Shown in pieces: positions 16,974 through 23,945 of a stretch of 23,945 nucleotides of DNA (the stretch's first letter is position 1; each line of letters begins with the position of its first letter). This DNA comes from JBIQLO01 sp044464175 (GTDB taxonomy: Bacteria > Planctomycetota > Phycisphaerae > Tepidisphaerales > Tepidisphaeraceae), in NCBI GenBank assembly GCA_044464175.1, contig JBIQLO010000038.1:1-23945 (forward strand), read 5' to 3'. The notes beneath the pieces are model-generated. The model was not told the origin of the DNA. It saw nothing but the letters and a program-made list of their open reading frames with translations, and made no database searches. Both the position numbers and the translations under genes were made by a program.

Positions 16974-16979
16974 CTCCTT
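16974..16979 (-). promoter_or_regulatory. Ribosome binding site of the 313-aa secreted protein gene
   Basis: AAGGAG on the - strand stands five bases before the ATG at 16968 and touches the regulator's stop codon (16979-16981). It fixes the start and indicates that translation of the two genes is coupled. Confidence 0.75.
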
Positions 16980-18469
16980 CAGGTTGTGCCGTCGGCCGCG
17001 TGCGGCCAGAGGGTACGGGCGTCCAGTTCCATGAGATTGAGAATCTGCTCGACGCGCCGGCATCCGGCCGCCACGCCGTCGGGGTTTTGCAAAATGCGCG
17101 GCATCTCGTTGCGCAGCAGCGCATCGACGGCCGGGTGATAGACCCACGGCATGGCCATGCGGGCGTTGGGCGCTGAGGCGACGAAGCCGCTGCGGTCGTT
17201 GCGCGCCGGCACGTTGAAATAGCGCCGGGCCGATTCCTGTTGCGCCGGCATGGCCGCGTTGTGAATCGCCAGCAAATCCTGCCCGAAGGGACCGCAGATC
17301 AGCTTCAGCAGGTTCATCGCCTCGGCTTCAGACCGTGCGGGATGGCGCACGCCCACGCAGAAGCCGGCGCCGGAGCAGGCGGGCTTTCCGGAGGTGGGCA
17401 GCGGCAGCGACATCCATTCGTCGGCCGCATTGGCCAGAAACTGGCAAAACAGCGGCTCTCCCACGAAACAGGCGATGTCGCCGGCCTGGTTTTCGCCCAG
17501 AAACCGCTCCGGCCAGACCGACAGATCGCGCACGTGGTCCTTGCCCACCCGGTGCAGGACCGACGCCGCCTCCTGAATCGCCGTGATCGCGGCGGGTTGC
17601 CCCAGCACGCACCGGGCGGTGCCCGGGGCAAAGACCTCGGCCTCATGCTGCCAGAGGAAATTTTCCCAGTAGAGGGTCGGGTAATGGAAATACCCCAGCC
17701 GCCAGAGGGGGTGCCCCCCGCGTTTGGCCTTCAGCCGTCCCAGGGCCCGGGTCAATCCTTCCCACGAGGCGCAGGCTGCCGGGTCGATGCCCGCTTCCTG
17801 GAAGATCGTCCGGTTGCAGTGGAGGGCGGTGACGTTCAAATTGCGCGGCAGGGCCACCAGGGCGCCGCGATGGCGGCAGATGGACAGGGCGGCCGGCCAG
17901 GCGCCGGCGATTTCCGCCTGCAAGGCTTTGTGCCTGCTCAAGTCCGCCAGCAACCCGCGCTGGGCCAGCCGACCCAGCCCCGCCACGTCCATGCTCAGCA
18001 CGTCCGCCGACTGGATTGCCTGCTCGCGCTCTCCCGGGGCGGCATCGCGTCCGATCCGCCGCACCTCCAGCCGCCACCCCGGGTGCATCTGCTCGAAACG
18101 GTCCACGATGGCGGTATCGGCGGCCGAGGCGTATTCCAGATCGTGCAGTTTCAGCCAGCCGAGTGTCCGCGTCCGTGTGGCCGGGCGGGCCGCCTTCACC
18201 CCGCGCAAAAAAGTTCCCTGGCGCGGGCGCTGATAGATCAATCCCTTGTCGATGAGAATTTTGAGCGCCTGGCGGATGGTGATGCGGCTGACCTCAAACC
18301 GCTCGGCCAGTTCTCCCTCGGTGGGCAACTGGCCCTGGGCGAAATCATTGGCGGCGATCGCCTGTTCCAGCTTCTGCGCCACCTGGCGGTAGAGGGGGCG
18401 ATAGGTGCGATACCCCGTCTTGGACGGGCGGTCGGCTAGCAGCGTCAGATTGTCCCGCGTAACTGACAT
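16979..18469 (-). CDS. GntR-type regulator fused to a solute-binding-protein-like domain
   Basis: This is a transcription regulator with 496 residues. The N-terminal GntR winged helix-turn-helix (about 24-88) is clear: PLYRQVAQKLEQAI, GQLPTEGELAERFEVSRITI, then ALKILIDKGLIYQRPRQGTF. Instead of the usual FadR, HutC or LacI-like sensor, the rest (about 100-480) resembles a family 1 ABC solute-binding protein. It has an early VDRFEQMHPGWRLEVRRI-type strand-helix-strand, ALPRNLNVTALHCNRTIF in the hinge area, and WEGLTRALGRLKAK. There is no signal peptide, so it would sense a sugar inside the cell. I chose ATG 18469 because GGAG lies six bases upstream; the frame could start at ATG 18493 or TTG 18505. 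It is the first gene of the leftward operon, downstream of tandem operator-like repeats, so autoregulation is likely. Confidence 0.93.
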   Translation of the reverse strand: MSVTRDNLTLLADRPSKTGYRTYRPLYRQVAQKLEQAIAANDFAQGQLPTEGELAERFEVSRITIRQALKILIDKGLIYQRPRQGTFLRGVKAARPATRTRTLGWLKLHDLEYASAADTAIVDRFEQMHPGWRLEVRRIGRDAAPGEREQAIQSADVLSMDVAGLGRLAQRGLLADLSRHKALQAEIAGAWPAALSICRHRGALVALPRNLNVTALHCNRTIFQEAGIDPAACASWEGLTRALGRLKAKRGGHPLWRLGYFHYPTLYWENFLWQHEAEVFAPGTARCVLGQPAAITAIQEAASVLHRVGKDHVRDLSVWPERFLGENQAGDIACFVGEPLFCQFLANAADEWMSLPLPTSGKPACSGAGFCVGVRHPARSEAEAMNLLKLICGPFGQDLLAIHNAAMPAQQESARRYFNVPARNDRSGFVASAPNARMAMPWVYHPAVDALLRNEMPRILQNPDGVAAGCRRVEQILNLMELDARTLWPHAADGTT

Positions 18470-18475
18470 GCCGGG

Positions 18476-18479
18476 CTCC
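18476..18479 (-). promoter_or_regulatory. Ribosome binding site favouring ATG 18469 of the GntR gene
   Basis: GGAG on the - strand is six bases before the ATG at 18469-18467. The two upstream in-frame starts (18493 and the TTG at 18505) lack such a site. The motif is short, so support is moderate. Confidence 0.45.
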
Positions 18480-18517
18480 AGCAATCCCCCCATTTTCGAT
18501 TCCAATGAGCCGGTCGA

Positions 18518-18532
18518 GGGCTATTTGTACTA
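18518..18532 (-). promoter_or_regulatory. Operator-like direct repeat, copy 2 (downstream of promoter)
   Basis: On the - strand this reads TAGTACAAATAGCCC and matches copy 1 at 14 of 15 positions. It lies about +5 to +20 relative to the predicted start of transcription. The half-site ATTTGTAC on the + strand is like half-sites bound by GntR-family sugar regulators such as AraR. A repressor here would block the promoter. Confidence 0.6.
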
Positions 18533-18537
18533 GGCCT

Positions 18538-18552
18538 GGGCTATTTGTATTA
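18538..18552 (-). promoter_or_regulatory. Operator-like direct repeat, copy 1 (overlaps -10)
   Basis: On the - strand this reads TAATACAAATAGCCC. It covers the -10 hexamer at 18544-18549. The two copies are 20 bp apart start to start, close to two helical turns, so two bound proteins would sit on the same DNA face. Confidence 0.6.
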
Positions 18553-18572
18553 AAGTTGTCGCGCCATGTCAA
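18544..18572 (-). promoter_or_regulatory. Promoter of the leftward GntR/glycosidase operon
   Basis: On the - strand, a perfect -35 TTGACA (18572-18567) is followed by 17 bp and TACAAA (18549-18544), a 4-of-6 match to the -10 consensus. Transcription would start near 18537, about 70 bases before the regulator's ATG. The region is AT-richer than its surroundings. Downstream genes are packed too tightly for other strong promoters, so this probably drives the whole 18469-7842 operon. Confidence 0.65.
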
Positions 18573-18659
18573 AGTTTTTTGAAATGGATCATTGAGGCCG
18601 CTGTGGGAGGTGGCAGCCCGGTCGGCCGCCACGGCCGCGCCGTCACCAACGGCGGCATG

Positions 18660-18960
18660 GAGACGGATCACGTTTATGACGAGAACGGCAATCATGTGCT
18701 GGCACAGGCCGACGCCAATGGTGTCGTGAATTACCTCATGAGAGATGGGCACGGCAGCACTCGCGCGTTGATCGACTCCGCGGGCACCGTCACCCAAACG
18801 CTGGATTATGACGCTTTCGGCGGCGCAATCGGGTTTGATCCCGCCACAGTGGGAACCGAATTTCTCTTTGCAGGTGATGCCATTTACGATGCGCCCAGCG
18901 GTTTGGACGACTTCAATAGGGATCAGGGCCGGACGTGCGGGATATATTTCCAACGCGGCA
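18660..18960 (+). pseudogene. Decayed RHS-repeat core domain fragment
   Basis: The translated frame shows the hallmark of an RHS/YD-repeat protein core: VYDENGNHVLAQADANG, then YLMRDGHGSTRALIDSAG, TVTQTLDYDAFGG, and a worn AGDAIYDAPSGLDDFNRDQG where intact proteins have the E-x-YD-x-x-TGL-YY-RARYYDP-x-x-GRF signature. After the SGL the match is lost and the frame ends in unrelated residues. There is no plausible start codon with a ribosome site, and the long repeat region that should precede the core is missing. GC is lower than in the flanking operons (one 60-base sample: 55%). It is a remnant of a wall-associated or toxin-delivery type protein, not a functional gene. Confidence 0.75.
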
Positions 18961-19141
18961 ATGGGTGCGGTTACCAATGTGGCGACCAGCTTTGTACTTA
19001 AAGGGAATTACGGAAAACAAACGGAACGGGATTGGGACGGGAGGCATCCTGCAACTGCAGAATGAGCCATCTCAGGGTCGAGCGAAATCATGGTGATGAA
19101 AACGACTTCCGTCCGGCTCTCCGTTCCTCTCCAAATCGACT

Positions 19142-19440
19142 TCGACCATCTATGACGCGGAACCGGCATCGCTGGACTTAAACCTTCGAGCGTTGGGCGC
19201 AACCCGTAGCGTCTATGACTCCCTGGACCGCGTTGTCGGGACCGAGCGGTACAAGGACGCCGAAATCACGATCGGGGCCAATTCGCAGTATTCGGGCCTC
19301 CTGGCGGCAACGGCTCCCGACGCGGCGACCCTCATCGCCGCGTACAAGCGGCTCTCCACCACCTCAAGGTCTTCAACGATCAAGGCCAGATGACCGAGAG
19401 GGTGGATGCCCCGTGCCTGCGCAGCGGCGCGCTCTACTAC
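19142..19440 (+). pseudogene. Decayed RHS/YD-repeat fragment with frameshift
   Basis: One frame reads STIYDAEPASLDLNLRALGA, TRSVYDSLDRVVGTERYKDA and NSQYSGLLAATAPDA, resembling YD-repeat stretches of RHS proteins. The match then moves into another frame near 19340, where LHHLKVFNDQGQMTERVDA continues with similar repeat character, while the first frame ends at a stop near 19393. The shift marks it as broken. It lies after the core fragment at 18660-18960 although repeats should precede the core, so these are pieces of two copies or of one rearranged gene. Outside these two pieces, 18573-19512 holds nothing that I can identify. Confidence 0.55.
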
Positions 19441-19512
19441 GCCAGGCGGCTTGGACCGGGGAAAGAAAGTCTCCGGCCATCGACGCACATCCATCCCAAA
19501 AGCCAGGCTGGT

Positions 19513-20967
19513 TTACTGCGTCGGTTCCTTCCCCCGGGGCCGGATGCGCTCGCCGGTGAATCGGGTTTCATCCCAGAAACAGGTCTCATCCTCCCAATAG
19601 CGGGCCGATTCGCGGTCGTATCCCAGCCCGGCCGCCCCGATCTGCCAGCGCATCAGCCGGTCCTTCAATTCGCCCACCACCGCTCGATGCTCGGGCCGCT
19701 CGGCCAGGTTGATCCAGTTCCAGGGATCGTTGGCCACATCGTACAACTGGTCCGGCCCGTGGTCCCCGACGATCAGCCGCCAGCGCCCGTGGCGGATCGT
19801 CGCCTGCGCCAGGTTTCCGCGAGTGGATTCGTGGGTGTTAAATGAATAGGCCGACGCCTTGGCCTCAAACGCCTCTCCCGCCAGCAGCGGCCAGAAGGAT
19901 CGCCCCTGTACCGATTTGGGCACGCTCAATCCCGCGTATTCCATCATCGTCGGCAGGAGATCGATGTTTTCCACCAGCCCTTTATAGGCGGGTTGTCCGC
20001 CGGCCTGTCCGGGGGCGCGGGCAATCAGCGGAATGCGGATCAGCGGGTCGATCATGTTCCAGGACTTGCCGAAGATGCCGTAACCGGTGCCGTAGTCGCC
20101 GTGGTCGGAGGCAAAGAGCACCAGCGTGTTTTCCAGCAGCCCACGCCGGCGCAGGTGATCCAGGAGGCGCCCCACCTGCTCATCCACGAGACTGACCAGT
20201 CCATAGACCATCGCCAGGAACTGCCGCAGTTCCGCCTCGGTGGCGTACTTGCGGTTCTGCACCACCCAGTCCACGAATTCCTGCGGCTTGCTTTCGGTTT
20301 CGGCCGGATGGCGGGGGGCCAGCGTCAGCCTGGACGGGTCATACATTGTCGCAAACCGTCCGGGGGGGGTGAACGGCCCGTGGGGAGCGATCCAACTGGC
20401 CATGCACAAAAATGGCTTGTTGCGCTCCTGCTCCATGAATTCGATGGCGCGATCCGCCACCACTTTTTCAAAGTAGTGGTCTTCCGGAATGCTCGACTGG
20501 CCGAAATTCCAGAACCGCGCCAGCTTCTGTTTCACCCCCTTTTCCGGATAGCGCACCCCCACGCCCGCCTCAGCCAGATACTGGTTGTACGCCTTCGTTC
20601 CGAAATAGGTGCCCCACCCGTCGCCCTGCATGTGCGGGTCTTCCACTCCGTAATGGGTCTTGCCAAAGTAGCCGCTGTCATATCCCGCCTGGGCGAAATA
20701 GCGCCCCATCGTCACTTCCGAGGGAGGCAGCGTCTGCGGCAGGCAGGTCACCCCGGTCCCCACGGGATAGCGACCGGTCATGAGGCAGGCGCGCGAGGGC
20801 TTGCAGACCCCGCTGCACGCCTGGGCATGGGTAAACCGTACTCCCTCCCGCGCCAGCCGGTCCAGATCGGGCGTGCGCACATCCGGATGCCCGGCCGCCC
20901 CGAGCCAGTCATGCATCTGGGCATCGGTGTGAAGGATGAGAATGTTCCGAGGGGAAGATTTGGCCAT
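19513..20967 (-). CDS. Sulfatase (formylglycine-dependent arylsulfatase family)
   Basis: Such enzymes hydrolyse sulfate esters, typically from sulfated glycans in this type of locus. The 484-residue protein has the sulfatase signature C55-K-P-S-R-A-C-L-M-T-G-R, in which Cys55 would be converted to formylglycine. Metal- and sulfate-binding landmarks follow: TDAQ near residue 14-17, GYFGKTHYG, SWIAPHGPF, and ASDHGDYG with D288-H289, then FGKSW with K301. No signal peptide is visible, so it is predicted cytoplasmic, unusual for sulfatases acting on polymers. I chose ATG 20967 (MAKSSPRN); a GTG at 21006 abutting the upstream stop would add 13 residues. Neither has a good ribosome site. It follows the GH39-like gene on the same strand by 39 bases, suggesting that both act on one sulfated oligosaccharide. 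Confidence 0.93.
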   Translation of the reverse strand: MAKSSPRNILILHTDAQMHDWLGAAGHPDVRTPDLDRLAREGVRFTHAQACSGVCKPSRACLMTGRYPVGTGVTCLPQTLPPSEVTMGRYFAQAGYDSGYFGKTHYGVEDPHMQGDGWGTYFGTKAYNQYLAEAGVGVRYPEKGVKQKLARFWNFGQSSIPEDHYFEKVVADRAIEFMEQERNKPFLCMASWIAPHGPFTPPGRFATMYDPSRLTLAPRHPAETESKPQEFVDWVVQNRKYATEAELRQFLAMVYGLVSLVDEQVGRLLDHLRRRGLLENTLVLFASDHGDYGTGYGIFGKSWNMIDPLIRIPLIARAPGQAGGQPAYKGLVENIDLLPTMMEYAGLSVPKSVQGRSFWPLLAGEAFEAKASAYSFNTHESTRGNLAQATIRHGRWRLIVGDHGPDQLYDVANDPWNWINLAERPEHRAVVGELKDRLMRWQIGAAGLGYDRESARYWEDETCFWDETRFTGERIRPRGKEPTQ

Positions 20968-21006
20968 GCGTCTATTGAATCCGAAAAATGGGTCTGTTCC
21001 AACCAC

Positions 21007-22425
21007 CTACCAGTCGCCTGCCGGGGCCGATTTGGCTTTGGGCGCTGCTTGTGTCCGGAAAGCGGATTCCGAGCCCGACGTATCCACCTCCAGCACGATC
21101 AGACCGGCTCCGCAAATCGGCAGCGCCACGGTGGAGGTGGCCGGGTCCACCATCGGCGGCATCACCTCCTGCCCCTCATGCTCATCATCCACCACCGTCA
21201 TGCGCCGGAGGGTCCAATTCCCGCCGGACTGGATGGCCAGGGGAATCTGAATCAGGCGCGCGTCGGTGTTGGCGATCCCGATTCGAAGCCGCCCGTCGGT
21301 TTGGCTCACCGCAAGCACCGCCACGTCAGGGCGCTCGCTGCGGGCTTCGACGCGCTGTCCGTCCAGGAAGGGCCAGAACGCCTCAAAGGCCTGCGCCCGC
21401 AGGTTGGGCAGGCCATGGTCGCCAAAGAGCCCGAAGCTCCGCGACATATCCGCGCAGTAGTATTGCGCCAGATCCACCGGCAGGTCCTGCAACTGGGCGA
21501 AGGTCCCGAAGATGATGGCGGTCCCGTGGCCGCTGCGCTGGAGCCGGCCCAGTTTCCGCATCAGATCGTACCGCTTGAGATCCCGGGATTTGAAGAGAGA
21601 TACCGGCCCGGAGTCGGTTTCCAGGAACGCGCGATAGGCCCACTCCCCCAGGTGGCTCTGGGCGTGGCTCAGCCCGATGCGGTCGAGGTAGGCCCGCGTC
21701 TGGAGGGCGGAGGCCGGAATCTGCTCCAGGGTGTCGATGTACCGGTGCCACGACACGAAGTCGATCGGCACGCCCTGCCGGACGCAGTTCTCAAGCCCCT
21801 CCCGCCAGGATTTGGTCTTTTCCGCATCGCTGTCGAGGATTCCGCTGCTCAATCCCGCCAGCCCCACCTGCAGGGAGGAGTCGTGCCCCTTGAGCGCCCG
21901 CGCCACGGCGTGGTGCAGCTCAAAAAACTGCTCGACCGTGCCCGTCCAGTTCTTGGGCCCGTTCGGCTCGTTCCAGAATTCCCAGTGGCGGATGCCCCAG
22001 TCAAATCCCCCCGCCCACCCTTCGTTGTAATGTCGCACGATGTTGAGACAGACCCGCGCGATCAACGGCGGCGTCCAGCGTTCGGGACGGTTCCACATCA
22101 TCCTCGGCTGGTGCTCGATGCTCTCTCCCAGCCGGAAGTAAATCTCCGCCCCCGTGTCGCGCACCGCCCGCAGCACATCGTCCGTCAGTTCGAACCGATA
22201 GCTGGCGGGATCGTCCGGATCGGCCTGGGGATTGGGGAACAGGTGATGCAGGTCGCACGTGTCGTAGGCGTCGAACGCCATGTCATGAGTTCGCACGCTG
22301 GGAATTCGCCAGCGTCGAAACCAGGGGCGAAAATCAAAGTACCAGTTGTAGTCGACCGGCCCGCGGTTGACTCCATGCACCGCCTTGACCGATCCCCGCT
22401 GCTGCGCCGGATCAATGACAATCAT
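21007..22425 (-). CDS. GH39-like glycoside hydrolase
   Basis: The 472-residue protein looks like a clan GH-A retaining glycosidase, closest in pattern to GH39 (beta-xylosidase and alpha-L-iduronidase family). WEFWNEPNGPKNW carries the acid/base E153 and SHLGEWAYRAF carries a candidate nucleophile E261; the spacing of 108 is compatible with the family. Further barrel features are VHGVNRGP, RWRIPSVRTHD, EIYFRLGESIEH and IDFVSWHRY. The last ~110 residues form a beta-rich domain. No signal peptide is visible, so it is probably cytoplasmic. ATG 22425 (MIVIDPAQQ) fits the family start better than ATG 22446, but neither has a strong ribosome site. It pairs with the sulfatase and diverges from the BNR-repeat gene; the 146 bp between them shows no promoter that I can call. 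Confidence 0.87.
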   Translation of the reverse strand: MIVIDPAQQRGSVKAVHGVNRGPVDYNWYFDFRPWFRRWRIPSVRTHDMAFDAYDTCDLHHLFPNPQADPDDPASYRFELTDDVLRAVRDTGAEIYFRLGESIEHQPRMMWNRPERWTPPLIARVCLNIVRHYNEGWAGGFDWGIRHWEFWNEPNGPKNWTGTVEQFFELHHAVARALKGHDSSLQVGLAGLSSGILDSDAEKTKSWREGLENCVRQGVPIDFVSWHRYIDTLEQIPASALQTRAYLDRIGLSHAQSHLGEWAYRAFLETDSGPVSLFKSRDLKRYDLMRKLGRLQRSGHGTAIIFGTFAQLQDLPVDLAQYYCADMSRSFGLFGDHGLPNLRAQAFEAFWPFLDGQRVEARSERPDVAVLAVSQTDGRLRIGIANTDARLIQIPLAIQSGGNWTLRRMTVVDDEHEGQEVMPPMVDPATSTVALPICGAGLIVLEVDTSGSESAFRTQAAPKAKSAPAGDW

Positions 22426-22571
22426 GATGGCCCGCCAACATATCATCCCGCCCGTTGCTTCAACATGGCTGAATCTGCTGGCCGCCTTTCTGTTTCTGCT
22501 GATCCGCCGGCCGCGACGGGGGCGAAGATCGGCCGTCTGCCATTCCTCCCCAACCTGCTACCATACGCCCC

Positions 22572-23621
22572 ATGCCAGAATCCATTTCCCGCTTTGATCT
22601 GCCCCCCGGCCCGGACAATCCCCGCAACAGCGAGGGGGATTTCATCCAACTGGCCGACGGGCGCATTCTCTTCATCTATACCCACTTCACCGGCCAGAGC
22701 GGCCGGGATGACGGGGCGGCCTGTCTGATGAGCCGCCAATCCGCCGACGGCGGGCGGACCTGGAGCGAACAGGACCAACTGGTCGTTCCCTGCGAAGGGC
22801 GGCTTAATGTGATGTCCGTCTCCCTGCTGCGCCTCTCGAACGGATCCATCGCCCTTTTTTATTGCCGGAAAAATTCGCTCACTGACCTGATCCCCTTCAT
22901 GCGCCTTTCCCGCGATGAGGGGCGAAGCTGGTCCGAGGCGATTCCCTGCATCACCGATCAGGGCGGCTATTACGTCCTGAACAACGACCGGGTCATCCAG
23001 CTTGCTTCCGGACGGCTGCTGATGCCCGTTGCCCGCCACGGCGGCCCGGAGACCGATCCCCACACCTTCCACACCCGCGGGCAGGTGATGTGTTACCGCT
23101 CCGATGACCTGGGCCGCTCCTGGAAGCGCAGCGACACGGTCCTTGAGCTCCACCAGGACCCGCTCAACACCCAAGGCCTGCGCGAGCCGGCCGTGATCGA
23201 ACTGCCCGAGGGGCGCATCCTCATGCTCTGCCGCACCGGGATGGGGAGCCAGTTCATTTCCCACTCCACCGACGGCGGGCGGACCTGGTCCTCCGCCGCG
23301 CCCGCCCCGATCCCATCGCCCGATTCCCCGGCCTCCATCCGTCGCATCCCCGCCACCGACGATCTGCTGCTGATCTGGAACAACAACGGTGCCGACAACC
23401 GCCGCACCCCCTTCACCTGCGCCCTCTCGGAGGATGAAGGCAGGACCTGGCAAAACCTCAAAAATCTGGAGGACGACCCCGACGGCTGGTACTGCTATAC
23501 CGCCATCGAGTTCGTCGGCGATCATCTGCTCCTGGGCTACTGCGCCGGCAACCGCGCCAAAGGCAGCGGCCTGGCCCGGACTCGGATCACCCGGCTGCCG
23601 ATCCGATGGCTTTATGCCTGA
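22572..23621 (+). CDS. Sialidase-like BNR/Asp-box repeat protein
   Basis: The 349-residue protein is a six-bladed beta-propeller of the sialidase superfamily. Five Asp boxes (S-x-D-x-G-x-x-W) are regularly placed at S57, S113, S177, S232 and S286. LREPAVIELPEGRILML resembles the conserved REP-strand of such propellers. The N-terminal FRIP arginine motif of true GH33 sialidases is not evident (the corresponding region reads RNSEGDFIQLADGR), so its activity may not be on sialic acid; many PVC homologues are only annotated as exo-sialidase-like. There is no signal peptide. The ATG at 22572 has no clear ribosome site. It diverges from the GH39-sulfatase pair, which places it in the same glycan locus. 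Confidence 0.9.
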   Translation: MPESISRFDLPPGPDNPRNSEGDFIQLADGRILFIYTHFTGQSGRDDGAACLMSRQSADGGRTWSEQDQLVVPCEGRLNVMSVSLLRLSNGSIALFYCRKNSLTDLIPFMRLSRDEGRSWSEAIPCITDQGGYYVLNNDRVIQLASGRLLMPVARHGGPETDPHTFHTRGQVMCYRSDDLGRSWKRSDTVLELHQDPLNTQGLREPAVIELPEGRILMLCRTGMGSQFISHSTDGGRTWSSAAPAPIPSPDSPASIRRIPATDDLLLIWNNNGADNRRTPFTCALSEDEGRTWQNLKNLEDDPDGWYCYTAIEFVGDHLLLGYCAGNRAKGSGLARTRITRLPIRWLYA

Positions 23622-23792
23622 TTTAGCGCGCGACCTTTGGCCCGCTTCTTGCCTGCTTCGGTCCGGGTCACTTTGGGAAGTGGTGCGCCCGGCGGGATGA
23701 GGCACGAAACGGCCTCTGGTCGTCACCCTTGCAGCGGCGGGCTTATCCACAAGCCGGGGGGTTTCCGCCTGGTCCATTTCACTGTTTCCGGT

Positions 23793-23821
23793 TTGACGCC
23801 TTGCGCCCACAGGGATATTGT
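23793..23821 (+). promoter_or_regulatory. Putative promoter of the truncated secreted-protein gene
   Basis: TTGACG (23793-23798) and TATTGT (23816-23821) are 17 bp apart: 5 of 6 and 4 of 6 matches to consensus. Transcription would begin near 23828, giving a 5' leader of about 67 bases that contains the hairpin at 23837-23858. Confidence 0.4.
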
Positions 23822-23836
23822 CAAAGTGGCGCTGGA

Positions 23837-23858
23837 GCCGGACGGAATGCCGTCCGGC
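23837..23858 (+). other. Perfect GC-rich hairpin in a 5' leader
   Basis: GCCGGACGG (23837-23845) and CCGTCCGGC (23850-23858) are perfect complements around an AATG loop, a nine-pair stem. No U-run follows, so it is not a typical intrinsic terminator for the upstream gene. It could be a protein-binding palindrome, a mobile repeat element or a leader stem. Confidence 0.7.
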
Positions 23859-23894
23859 GGCCTGTGATGTTGGCGGCCTTGCAAAGGTAAATAC

Positions 23895-23945
23895 ATGAAG
23901 ACCAAGTTCAGTCAGTGGCTCGTGGCGGGGATCGTGGCAACCACC
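23895..23945 (+). CDS. Start of a secreted protein (truncated at window edge)
   Basis: An ATG at 23895 has AAAGG seven bases upstream and opens MKTKFSQWLVAGIVATT: a basic start followed by a hydrophobic run, like a signal peptide or lipoprotein/membrane anchor. Only 17 residues are in the window, so the family cannot be named. It is the first gene downstream of the BNR-repeat gene with its own likely promoter. Confidence 0.6.
   Translation, partial: MKTKFSQWLVAGIVATT

Noticed and set aside
7842..18505. Sugar transporter genes expected in a catabolic operon
   Set aside because: No ABC permease, ATPase, TonB receptor or major-facilitator gene is visible; the only solute-binding-like domain is in the cytoplasmic regulator.
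19993..22728. 911-residue + strand open frame
   Set aside because: It is antisense to the sulfatase and GH39-like genes, which show catalytic motifs; the frame has none.
22443..23810. 455-residue - strand open frame
   Set aside because: It is antisense to the BNR protein with five Asp boxes; it has low-complexity shadow composition.

Overview
The window is GC-rich DNA that looks like a member of the Planctomycetota/Lentisphaerota/Verrucomicrobiota (PVC) group. The reason is the mix of an H-X9-DG pseudopilin, an FGly-type sulfatase, a GH42-like giant protein, a BNR-repeat protein and GntR-solute-binding fusions. This is inferred from gene content; no rRNA or other phylogenetic marker is present.

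Region 1 (1-7803, + strand) is a type I restriction-modification operon in the unusual order hsdR - hsdS - orfX - orfY - hsdM. It is preceded by ten 21-bp tandem repeats and a plausible promoter. orfX and orfY sit between hsdS and hsdM with translational overlaps. orfX is an unrecognised soluble protein. orfY resembles a class III nucleotide cyclase core by eye, with both metal-ligand aspartates in place but with diverged transition-state positions. This pair is the best candidate for something undescribed: a possible nucleotide-sensing or signalling add-on to a type I R-M system.

Region 2 (7842-18572, - strand) is one tightly packed operon running leftwards from a promoter at about 18544-18572. 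Its genes are a GntR-type regulator fused to a solute-binding-protein-like domain, a 313-aa secreted protein of unknown function, a ~1416-aa secreted GH42-like multidomain protein, an H-X9-DG pseudopilin, a 577-aa uncharacterised protein, and a GH4-family NAD-dependent glycosidase. Two 15-bp direct repeats, 20 bp apart, overlap the -10 and the start of the transcript and look like autoregulatory operators.

Region 3 (18573-19512) holds no intact gene. It contains two decayed fragments of an RHS/YD-repeat protein in + orientation, with the C-terminal core fragment lying before the repeat fragment.

Region 4 (19513-23945) is a second glycan locus. A GH39-like glycosidase and a sulfatase are co-directional on the - strand. 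Diverging from them on the + strand is a five-Asp-box BNR (sialidase-like) protein, followed by the start of a secreted protein that runs off the window. Sulfatase plus GH39 suggests a sulfated glycan, but the substrate cannot be fixed from sequence.
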